The notes below the pieces were generated by a model. The model had not been told where the DNA came from. It made no database searches and saw only the letters and a program-made list of their open reading frames with translations. A DNA stretch of 64,000 nt from Pterois miles (lineage: Eukaryota; Chordata; Actinopteri; Perciformes; Scorpaenidae), in assembly GCA_947000775.1 (NCBI GenBank), contig CAMQGK010000436.1, positions 1,432,001 to 1,496,000 on the forward strand, read 5' to 3'. Each line of letters opens with the position of its first letter. Position 1 is the stretch's first letter. Shown in pieces: positions 24,994-34,699 of this stretch. A program made the position numbers and the translations under genes.

Positions 24994-25494
24994 TGTAACG
25001 TCCAGCAGGCCTTAAGTGATGGGTTTTCCTGTCTTCATGTTTTATGTGTTCACTTCCTGTTTTACTGTGATATCCTAACATCCCCTCTGGTTTCAGAGCA
25101 CTTCCTGTCTTGGTGTTTCCCGCCTAAATGAACACAGCTGACTTACTTTTGTCTCCACTCACCTGCGTCTGATCGTCTTCCCGCCTGATTGTGTCCACCT
25201 GTCTTTCGTTAGTCCGTCCCCTCAATAGTATTTAATGTTGTCTCCCTTCCTTCTGTGCCAGTTCGTCTTGTTCCTGTTGACAAGCGTTCCAGCAGTTTTC
25301 CTCGTGTTTTTGACTTAACGAGCCTGAATCCTCTGCCTGGCTTTTGCCTGCCGTCCTGGATTTGTGCGCCTGCTGGTTTTGCTAACCTGTGTACCGACCC
25401 GGTTCTGTCATTAAAGACTCTGATTGTTCTGAACCCTCCTGGTCTCTGAGTCTTGCACTTGAGTCCAAGCCTGCCTGTCTCTCCAGTCGTCACA
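24994..25494 (+). mobile_element. Solo LTR of a Ty3/gypsy element
   Basis: 501 bp beginning TGTAACG and ending CGTCACA, flanked by a perfect 5-bp duplication CGGCC (24989-24993 and 25495-25499). It contains a TATTTAA box near 25229 and an ATTAAA polyadenylation-type signal near 25411. It aligns along most of its length with the LTR at 48188, so both belong to one gypsy family. No internal sequence remains, the usual product of recombination between the two LTRs of a full element. Confidence 0.92.
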
Positions 25495-25682
25495 CGGCCA
25501 CATTACAACATCTGTAGATACATACTCCATAAATGACTTTGCAAGCATTGTTATTTTTCCCTAAATCAATCAATAAATCAGTAAAATAAATTCATAAAAA
25601 ATCAATTAAAGAAAATCTGATCATCAATTTACATTTTTATTAGCCAATTTCATTTTTTCCGTCACAGAAAAACATGACTGAA

Positions 25683-26774
25683 CTAGTCGTTGTGACGTTT
25701 AAAGATTGACATCAATCTTCTCTTTATGCTGCTGAAGAATTTGCGGATCCTCCGACAGCGCTTCGTCTTTTTCTTGACGTCACCGACATGGTCAGATCCG
25801 ACGGTGACTGCAGCTCCGTCATCATAGGTGTTACAGACAGCTGACACACAGCCAGCATCTGTATTGTCACGGCAGGAAGCCACAACAGGCCCTTCTGTAG
25901 TGGAAGTCACAGCGTCTTTGACTCCATCACGGAGGCCGTTGACCAGTAAAACTCTGATTCTCGTGCCATCACTGTGTAAGATCACATCACCGACGCAGAT
26001 CTCAGCATCTGCATCCTCACATGGCGCTCTCTTTAAGTCAGTCGTGGGAGCTCCGGGGTCTGACTTTTCATGAATGGAGATATCAGTGACTGAGAGTCCG
26101 TCACTTGGGTTTGCAGTCTGGTCATGTCTGAGCTCATCTGTGTCAGTGTCAGAAGAATCTGACTCTCTCCTAATGTAATCCATGAACTTATGGGCCTGCT
26201 GTATGTATGAGCTGTCTTCATGTACCAGGTGTTTCATTGTAATGAATTGGTGTTGTAAGGCCAGGAAGGCTGTCAGTCTCTTTCCAGCATCCAGATCAAG
26301 ACAGGATTTTAGGAAGCTTAAAAATTCCATCCTATCTTCATACTCATGAGGGTGTGTTTTCTCGTGGAAAGTCTGCACTGCATCCTCCAAATTCCTGGCC
26401 AAGCTGAAAATTTTCATCTTAATATGGGGCAATTGACCCGTTAAGCGATTCCACTCCAGTGGCGTGATTAGCCTCCATCGCAGACCGTCAGGGCCGTTCT
26501 CCACCCTGAAATACGTTAAGCTATTTTTGCCAGCATACAGCAAGTGGTCGTCTGGCTGACCAAGCATGTGCACTATAGCTTTCATCCTCTGATATGCACA
26601 TTGTCCACCAAAGAACTGCATGCCAAAGTACAGGTGTATCATGAGGCATCCCAAACTCCACATGTCAACAGCTGCAGTCAAGGGGAGGCCTAACGTCACC
26701 TCTGGAGCCCTGTATGCTCGAGGCTGTATGACTGACGCTCTCTTCAGCTGGCTCACTGTACGGGCCACACCAAG
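25683..26774 (-). CDS. HIPK-like protein kinase, C-lobe exon
   Basis: Open exon of about 363 codons, with acceptor ..TTTTTGACCCCACAG at 26775 and stop at 25683-25685. It starts at the activation segment (LGVARTV in the DFG region) and continues with YRAPEVTLGLPLTAAVDMWS, the APE and DMWSLGC motifs typical of the DYRK/HIPK group. The C-lobe then runs to about residue 170. Beyond it lies an acidic tail (SDSSDTDTDE) and a strongly basic C-terminus (KKKTKRCRRIRKFFSSIKRR). Fish carry expanded HIPK-like paralogues of this form. The exons that should encode the VAIK lysine and the HRD catalytic loop are absent from the 153-bp gap before the N-lobe exon, so activity is doubtful. Confidence 0.75.
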   Translation of the reverse strand, partial: LGVARTVSQLKRASVIQPRAYRAPEVTLGLPLTAAVDMWSLGCLMIHLYFGMQFFGGQCAYQRMKAIVHMLGQPDDHLLYAGKNSLTYFRVENGPDGLRWRLITPLEWNRLTGQLPHIKMKIFSLARNLEDAVQTFHEKTHPHEYEDRMEFLSFLKSCLDLDAGKRLTAFLALQHQFITMKHLVHEDSSYIQQAHKFMDYIRRESDSSDTDTDELRHDQTANPSDGLSVTDISIHEKSDPGAPTTDLKRAPCEDADAEICVGDVILHSDGTRIRVLLVNGLRDGVKDAVTSTTEGPVVASCRDNTDAGCVSAVCNTYDDGAAVTVGSDHVGDVKKKTKRCRRIRKFFSSIKRRLMSIFKRHND

Positions 26775-26927
26775 CTGTGGGGTCAAAAACACTGAAGTTA
26801 AGCAGTTTGTAAATGCAGGTTCAACAGTTTGTGTATAACTGTAACAACATTGGAATATGTTTTTGATGAAAATTGCTTTAAATGCATATATATTTATGGA
26901 TTTCTAATCCATTTACTTCAAACCGAC

Positions 26928-27103
26928 CTGGACGTATTTAAGTCGACACACTTGGCAACTTTGCCAAAGCCTCCGTGTCCGTGAAGTTCCACCACTGAGT
27001 AGCGGGTGGACTTGCTGCACAGTATATCATGCGTGTTGACGTGGGAACGTGGGGAAGGTCCTCTTAGTGCAAACATGTTGCAGACGCAGTAATAATCCTT
27101 CAC
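26928..27103 (-). CDS. HIPK-like kinase, N-lobe exon (glycine loop)
   Basis: Frame containing SKSTRYSVVELHGHGGFGKV followed by AKC, which is the ATP-binding glycine-rich loop (GxGxFGxV) of a HIPK-like kinase. A possible donor (GTCGGT) lies at 26927. The start is uncertain: an ATG at 27103 or the internal ATG of MFALRGP (about 27076). Read with the exon at 25683-26774 it would give a kinase lacking subdomains II to VII. This is either a pseudogene formed by internal deletion or a kinase-dead paralogue. Confidence 0.6.
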
Positions 27104-27309
27104 TCAAACCTTTGCTGGAAGTGAAATGACTCGACTGAGATGTGACTGTTATATGATGAGATATCATCATCATCATCACACACAATATATTTTCATACAG
27201 AAGCCCGCATGACTCTTCATTCACTCCATGATATTCACATTTCAATCCAGGATATTAATGCATATATGTATTTGTACTTATACAAAGATGTATATCTCTT
27301 CTTTTACAG

Positions 27310-27752
27310 AAATATTGTTTGCGTAATGGCGGCAACCTGGCCTCCGTCCACAACCCAGGACAGTAAGAGTTCATCTTTTAGCTTTAAGATTAAGAGCCTG
27401 TTATCTCTTCTTTCTCGTATCTCTTTGAAATGTTTCCAGCTTGACTGTGTTTGACAGGCTTTCAGTCTCTGTCTGTTTTACAGGACTATGTTTGGCTCTG
27501 GAGCGATGGGTCAGGGTTTTATTTCCAGGACCGGAGCGTAGCCGAGCCTGACACTAATGGAGACAGTGAGAAATGTGTTGTGATGAACCGACCATGTACA
27601 GTGGTGCTGTGTGATAAGCTGCTCACTCTGCAGGAAAACTAACTGCTAAAATACTGACTGGAGCTTTTCTGTTTGTTCTGCCTTTTAGATGATCACCTCT
27701 GGGGGGATGTGAGCTGAAGCTTCCCTTCATCTGTGGAACAAGACCAGTTTAA
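27310..27752 (+). pseudogene. C-type lectin domain gene remnant (three exons)
   Basis: Three plus-strand segments each follow a polypyrimidine-AG acceptor. Exon at 27310: GGNLASVHNP, the early conserved block of fish C-type lectins. Exon at 27484: WLWSDGSGFYFQ..EPDTNG..CVVMN, the WSDGS and EP segments that precede the sugar-binding loop. Exon at 27689: DDHLWGDV, then in another frame KLPFICGTRP, the closing CTLD strand. The frame change in the last exon and the missing segment before WLW mark it as broken or partial. The EPD (instead of EPN or QPD) would be an unusual calcium/sugar motif. No signal peptide exon found. Confidence 0.7.
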
Positions 27753-29161
27753 ATAGTATGAATTTAGGAAACTTTATCGCTGCTGTTGCTGGAAAATCAT
27801 CTCTAGGAAAATAAAGCTGTCTCTCCAAACAGCTAATGCCTTTTTCATCTAACAGCAGTATTATAATTATGATCATAGATATGGTAATCATAATTATAAT
27901 AATGATATAATTCAGCGAAGGCTTATTTGGTTGTCTTTTATTATGAAATCCGATAATACATGAAGTGCTTCTCAGTGTAGGAGACGGTCAGATGGCTTTC
28001 CATCTTTGTCATATGCCCAGGGAACGCTAAAATAATGCTCTCTAATGGTGTAAAAGCTCACGGTGAAAGATTCACACGGTATTTTTTATTCTTTATTCTT
28101 TATTTGGATCATCATTAGCTGTCACCACGGTAGCAGCTACTCTTCCTGGAGTCCACACACAGCAACAACATTACACAAGACGAATAACACACATTTTAAT
28201 ACATCACAATGAAAACATTTTCAAGAAAAAAATTAAAACGACGGAAAAAAAGAACAAATACACAAACAAAAAGTGCCTGCACACAGCAGTGTACATAGCA
28301 GATGTGCACACTGCGTCTCTTCTGGGTATATCACCCCTTGCTCACATCATTTAGTTTGAACTAAAGACAATGTGGTGGTTTGCTGTAAAATGTAAAGAAA
28401 CACATTAAATTGCATGTAAACACCCCCTCTACTCTGAGTAATGGCAACCCGGCATGCTTTCTCAGAGTTGGTTGTACATCAGATATCAAATATTAAGGCG
28501 TTATGTCTGACATTTGGAAATATGTATAATAACAATAATTGCTAATTAAAAACAGAGCTAGAGCAAGAAGCTCATCTTTAGATTGGCTTTATATTTACAT
28601 GTGAAAGCGGTTTGATTTTTTCGATGAACTCTTGAAATCAAATAAGTGTATTTCCCAAAATGTTGGAACAGTTCTGTTTAGGTAAATTTACACCAACACA
28701 CGTGAACAACAGAGGTTAACATGTTGTTGTCACACTGAGCTTGAAACGTTTGCAGTGGACTCAAATCAGTGTCTGCTCATTATGCACTCAGACAGCAGCT
28801 GATTAAATCAAATTCAAATTAGTGTCCAGAGCAGTGTCTGCAACGTTTTCACCATGCCAAGGTGTTAGCAGGACTGTAGCCAGTCTGCTGCTGTCCTGTC
28901 TAACAGCTTATATGCAGATGATGCATTGCTTCGTCTCTCTAAGCTAAGGCAGCGTAGGTGTGACAGTCATGGAGTTGGTGAATCGGAGAGGAATTAAGTG
29001 ACGCAGTAGTGCCTGCTCAGAAATAACTGGATCGTATAAGTGAGTCTTTGAAGTTGAACTTGATAGTGGATGGATTATTTTTTATAATGATTCTACTTTT
29101 TGCTTACAGTTGAAGTATAGCCATGAGGAGTCAGAGAGTCTGAATTATCCAGCTAGACAGG
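27753..29161. other. Spacer with an interspersed repeat near 28.09-28.2 kb
   Basis: Mostly AT-rich sequence without supported exons. The stretch at about 28085-28190 (TTTATTTGGATCATCATTAG, then AGCAGCTACTCTTCCTGGAG) matches an interspersed repeat end I recognise as frequent in fish, class not determined. Confidence 0.4.
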
Positions 29162-32100
29162 ATCAGACCCAGAATACAAGCCAACTCTCACTGCATCATC
29201 ATCCAGCGATGAGGAAGATCTGAAAAGACCAGACAAAGTTTTATCATTTGGGGAAGTGTCTTGTGATGATGAAGATGTCAGTGGTGTAGAGGCAGATTCA
29301 AAAGAAGATGAAGATCTGCAAAGAGGCAAGTGCACCTTAAAAACACAAGAATCCCACGACTTACCTAAAAACAAAAAACAAAACAGGAAGAAGACAGACA
29401 AAATAAAATCAACTGTGACCATAAAAACTTGTACAACAAGGGAGGATAGCAAACGAGCATGGGACACAAGGCGTTATTGTCAAAGATGGCGATGCCTTCA
29501 ACTTTCTTCTGGAACAACTGCGAAACAAAGGTGAGTTCAAGCACAACACCAAAGTCCGAGAAAAAGACAGAGGACAACTTGTGACTTGGAAGCAGCCCTC
29601 TGATAATGCTGCTGTTAGCAATTATTTGCCTTGCCGTTATTGTTATGGACTGTTGGCTAAGAAGGATTTGTGGAGACATCGGTCCTCATGCAGAAGTTAA
29701 AATCATGTGTTACGGATGACAAGCAGAAGAGTACAAAGTCCTGCTGCACGCTTGCTTCCGATAGTAACTTCCTCCAGTGGATGTCAGGAGCTCATTGACA
29801 ACATGCGACAAGATGACGTGTCCTTTCATATCCGGAGTGATTCTTTGATTTGCAGATATGGTGATTCGCTGTATGCAAAACATGGCCGTGTGAAGTCAAG
29901 GCACCGGTACATCGCACAAAGATTGAGAGAGCTTGGCCGATTCATGTTGGTTGAAAAAGATATGGACAAGACTGTGAAGGTCCTTGAAGATGTATGTGAA
30001 CCATCAAAACTCCAGCTTGATGTTAATGTGGCTAAGAAGCTTCAGTCCAGGGAGAAATGAGTATGGTAAACCTCCCACAGCAGTCAAAATAGGATTCTGC
30101 CTTAAAGGAGCTGCAGAGGTTCTGATTGGACAGGCTCTGATGAATGATGACGACGTGGCGACGAGGAAAGAAAACGTGATGGCTCTGATGAATGATGACG
30201 ACGTGGCGACGAGGAAAGAAAACGTGATGGCTCTGATGAATGATGACGACGTGGCGGAGAGGAAAGAAAACGTGATGGCTCTGATGAATGATGACGACGT
30301 GGCCGAGAGGAAAGAAAACGTGATGGCTCTGATGAATGATGACGACGTGGCGGAGAGGAAAGAAAACGTGATGGCTCTGATGAATGATGACGACGTGGCC
30401 GAGAGGAAAGAAAACGTGATGGCTCTGATGAATGATGACGACGTGGCGGAGAAGAAAGAAAACGTGATGGCTCTGATGAATGATGACGACGTGGTGGAGA
30501 GGAAAGAAAACGTGATGGCTCTGATGAATGATGACGACGTGGCGACGAGGAAAGAAAACGTGATGGCTCTGATGAATGATGACGACGTGGCGGAGAGGAA
30601 AGAAAACGTGATGGCTCTGATGAATGATGACGACGTGGCGACGAGGAAAGAAAACGTGATGGCTCTGATGAATGATGACGACGTGGCGGAGAGGAAAGAA
30701 AACGTGATGGCTCTGATGAATGATGACGACGTGGCGACGAGGAAAGAAAACGTGATGGCTCTGATGAATGATGACGACGTGGCGACGAGGAAAGAAAACG
30801 TGATGGCTCTGATGAATGATGACGACGTGGCGGAGAGGAAAGAAAACGTGATGGCTCTGATGAATGATGACGACGTGGCGGAGAGGAAAGAAAACGTGAT
30901 GGCTCTGATGAATGATGACGACGTGGCGGAGAGGAAAGAAAACGTGATGGCTCTGATGAATGATGACGACGTGGCCGAGAGGAAAGAAAACGTGATGGCT
31001 CTGACGAATGATGACGACGTGGCGGAGAGGAAAGAAAACGTGATGGCTCTGATGAATGATGACGACGTGGCGGAGAGGAAAGAAAACGTGATGGCTCTGA
31101 TGAATCATGACGACGTGGCGGAGAGGAAAGAAAACGTGATGGCTCTGATGAATGATGACGACGTGGCGGAGAGGAAAGAAAACGTGATGGCTCTGATGAA
31201 TGATGACGACGTGGCGGAGAGGAAAGAAAACGTGATGGCTCTGATGAATGATGACGACGTGGCGGAGAGGAAAGAAAACGTGATGGCTCTGATGAATGAT
31301 GACGACGTGGCGGAGAGGAAAGAAAACGTGATGGCTCTGATGAATGATGACGACGTGGCGGAGAGGAAAGAAAACGTGATGGCTCTGATGAATGATGACG
31401 ACGTGGCGGAGAGGAAAGAAAACGTGATGGCTCTGATGAATGATGACGACGTGGCCGAGAGGAAAGAAAACGTGATGGCTCTGATGAATGATGACGACGT
31501 GGCGGAGAGGAAAGAAAACGTGATGGCTCTGATGAATGATGACGACGTGGCGGAGAGGAAAGAAAACGTGATGGCTCTGATGAATGATGACGACGTGGCG
31601 GAGAGGAAAGAAAACGTGATGGCTCTGATGAATGATGACGACGTGGCGGAGAGGAAAGAAAACGTGATGGCTCTGATGAATGATGACGACGTGGCGACGA
31701 GGAAAGAAAACGTGATGGCTCTGATGAATGATGACGACGTGGCGGAGAGGAAAGAAAACGTGATGGCTGTGATGAATGATGACGACGTGGCGGAGAGGAA
31801 AGAAAACGTGATGGCTGTGATGAATGATGACGACGTGGCGGAGAGGAAAGAAAACGTGATGGCTCTGATGAATGATGACGACGTGGTGGAGAGGAAAGAA
31901 AACGTGATGGCTCTGATGAATGATGACGACGTGGCCGAGAGGAAAGAAAACGTGATGGCTCTGATGAATGATGACGACGTGGCGGAGAGGAAAGAAAACG
32001 TGATGGCTCTGATGAATGATGACGACGTGGCCGAGAGGAAAGAAAACGTGATGGCTCTGATGAATGATGACGACGTGGCGGAGAGGAAAGAAAACGTGAT

Positions 32101-32710
32101 GGCTCTGATGAATGATGACGACGTGGCGGAGAGGAAAGAAAACGTGATGGCTCTGATGAATGATGACGACGTGGCCGAGAGGAAAGAAAACGTGATGGCT
32201 CTGATGAATGATGACGACGTGGCGGAGAGGAAAGAAAACGTGATGGCTCTGAGGGACCATCTCAGGATGGAGGAAGACGAAGCAACGGCTGAGTTTAACA
32301 GCATATAAGACGTTAAACGAGACGGTTCTGGCACAGGTCATCATATTCAATAAGCGACGTGAAGGGGAAGCATCACGCTTGACTCTTGAAACCTACAAGA
32401 AAACAAAAGCAAATCCCATAAATGAAGACGTTTATCAAACCCTGTCCCCATTGGAAAAAGAACTGAACAAGCTCCTAACTCGCATCGAAGTCCGGGGAAA
32501 AAGAGGCAGGAAGGTACCTGTTTTCTGACCTGCTGATTGAAAGGAGAGATGAAGCTGCAGTACCTGCTGAAAATCCTGATCTCTAACTAAGAAAACAGGT
32601 CGCCACACTGTCAAAACTCCTGGATCTCAGTGAACAAGAGCTGGAACAAGTTGCAAGGTTCATGGGGCATGACGTCAGGGTTCATCGGGACTTTTACCGA
32701 TAAGTAAACT
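29162..32710 (+). pseudogene. Tyrosine-recombinase-like transposon-derived gene with internal minisatellite
   Basis: Blocks in order: an acidic/lysine-rich N-terminal region (29170-29470); LLEQLRNKGEFKHNTKVRE and a zinc finger CRYC..LWRHRSSC (about 29500-29695); SLICRYGDSLYAKHGRVKSR, RHRYIAQRLRELGRFMLV and VLEDVCEP (about 29840-30000); a 44-copy 48-bp coding repeat; RDHLRMEEDEA; then, after a frame change near 32300, QVIIFNKRREGEASRLTLET and LTRIEVRGKRGRKVPVF; and finally VARFMGHDVRVHRDFYR (about 32655-32700). GH..VH..FYR resembles the box II H..Y region of tyrosine recombinases. Several frameshifts and stops mean this copy is dead. It is the same family as 58.8-60.5 kb. Confidence 0.8.
30135..32253 (+). 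repeat. 48-bp coding minisatellite, 44 exact-length units
   Basis: 44 units of exactly 48 bp, each encoding MALMNDDDVAERKENV or a variant (VATRKENV, VVERKENV; one TNDDD, one NHDDV, two MAV). No indels occur, so the frame is kept from before the array to after it, giving a 774-codon plus-strand frame (and a 772-codon artefact on the minus strand). The first unit fuses smoothly to the recombinase-like sequence (IGQALMNDDD), showing that the unit arose from the gene's own coding sequence. Confidence 0.97.
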
Positions 32711-33787
32711 TCTCTTTGCAGTGGAGCAAGTGGGACCTTCACAGGGAAGAACCTCAACACAATTGATCTCTCTGTCAGTGGTATGTATGCACTGCAACTG
32801 TCCAGCTCTGTTTCATCACCTGTGCATAACCAGTAGTCCCGTTAGTATCGTCAAACTTCCAAGGAGAAAGCCAGTTACGTTTCTAAGCCTAACTCTTACC
32901 TGTACAGCTGCAATGACAGCTGGACAGTATGTCACTGAATAAAAATACATTATCAGGGAAACCATAGAGATGTACAGTCACACCTCTTTTATAAGCAGGT
33001 GATAATCACTTCTCTCTTTGTACTGATTAGTCTGTAACTTTCTGACTAACCCTCCATCAGTACTGCATTTTCCAGTGATGGTTGATATCCAGTATGCAGT
33101 CATTGTTTATAGAGGCCAAACAAAATTAGCACAGTGTTACTGTTACACCTCATATTGCGATCTGGATTCAGATAGTTTCTGTTTTTGACTCAAGTAAAAA
33201 GGAGGTGAAATACGTTGAATAATAATAAAATAAGTAATTAAAGGCAAAGGGAAGTAAATGCTTGCTTGGGCAAAGGAGAGTTTGGCTGTGCTGTGTCTCT
33301 GGTCACTCTACTGCATTGTTTGTTAAAATAGTACGAGGTTAACAGCTGATCCATACTGTCCACAGACATGGGCAGATCAATAGCAGCATTTGTACTTGAT
33401 GAATTAGATGGGTTAGGGTTACCTGCCCACGTCGGCTGGTCCCTCCCCCCAGAGGACGGGGTAAAACAAACAAACAAACAAACAAACAAAAACAGAAATC
33501 CAGTTAATCATCTCTCTGCTGTAGCCTAAAATGTAAACTGAAAATAATTTAGTATATAAGTACATTTACATTTACAGTGGCAATCCTTCAATTAGCAATG
33601 TGGAAGATTTTCATTTAAATAAATGTTAAATCACTATCTCTGAATGATGATCACAACGTATTGCAATATTATATTATATTATAATATATTATTATTGTTA
33701 TTATAATCAACTATAATTATTATAATATTATAATGACAGGTGTCTGTGGTGACATTCCTGTATACACACTAAATGCAGCGATGCACA
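32711..33787. other. Unassigned spacer
   Basis: No supported gene. A short (CAAA)n run lies near 33465-33490. AT-rich from 33500. Confidence 0.4.
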
Positions 33788-33795
33788 CAACTCTG

Positions 33796-33861
<66 letters not shown>

Positions 33862-33871
33862 ACTCTGAAAA
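33788..33871. repeat. (AT)n tract flanked by a 12-bp direct repeat
   Basis: Uninterrupted AT dinucleotides from 33799 to about 33859, with CAACTCTGAAAA on both sides (33788-33799 and 33860-33871). The perfect alternation can extrude a cruciform. Confidence 0.95.
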
Positions 33872-33919
33872 CGTTAATGTCTTGAATGTAGAAATATGTT
33901 TTTCAGTTCAAATTCTAAA

Positions 33920-34442
33920 TCAGCCAGGACTGAAATCATAAAGTAGAAAGTGAACATAAAAAATGCTATGTCTACGTAAACTTCCTGAAGATACGAATCC
34001 CTCGACTGTCAGGTGTTCAGCCATGGATGGATTTAAGTCAGTGGTACTGGTCAGTTGTGAGGGTGGCAGCAGTAATTTTGCCCCTTCTTCATCGAAGTGG
34101 CTGGGAACATTGATGGGGACACAGTAATAAATTGCGGTATTTTTGTTATTGAGCATTGATTTTGTGCCATATTTCCTGATACCATCATCTTAGATAACAT
34201 AACATTTTCCCTTCTGAATTTGGGATGCAAGGTTTTCAAACAACGTAAATTTGATTGTGGGGGCACCATCTGTGATCGCAGCCACTGTGTTGTTGTACAT
34301 GGACAGGGGTTTAACCCCGTCCTCACAGTATTCCCAACCGGGGACCTTCGTGTCCACTTTGGTGTCCAGTATTTTCACCGTGACTGCAGGCGGTCGCTGG
34401 TACGGGTCTGTAGCTGTGACGAAAAGGTTCTGGAGGGACGTT
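33920..34442 (-). pseudogene. Unidentified exon-like segment, possible OB-fold domain
   Basis: A good acceptor (..CTGTCTCTATTTCCAG at 34443) is followed by about 83 open codons that include AAITDGAPTIKFTLFENLAS and GKCYVI, then a TAA. Similarity-like composition resumes in the same frame after the stop to about 33920. The alternating beta-strand pattern resembles OB-fold proteins found in fish gene families, but I cannot name it. It could also be a real last exon ending at the TAA. Function unknown. Confidence 0.35.
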
Positions 34443-34699
34443 CTGGAAATAGAGACAGAAAAAAATAGTTCTAGGAGGCAACGTAACATCAATTTAAGAA
34501 AACCAACACACCGTAACATGTTTGACTGGTGAGTCTGGTACAGTTGAACATTAATGAGAGCGGTGTAGTCGGCGCGCTGACACTCTTAACCCTGATCTTC
34601 AGGAGTCAGCAGATTTTGCTGCCGTCACCGCTCCACTCAAGACATTAGGTCAAGGTTCTTCTGGTACTCGTTAGAACATATTTCAATCAAATTACCATT

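Noticed and set aside
30032..32350. 772-codon minus-strand reading frame (HHVFFPLRHVVI repeats)
   Set aside because: Mirror of the 48-bp coding array. Homology of the flanks is on the plus strand only.
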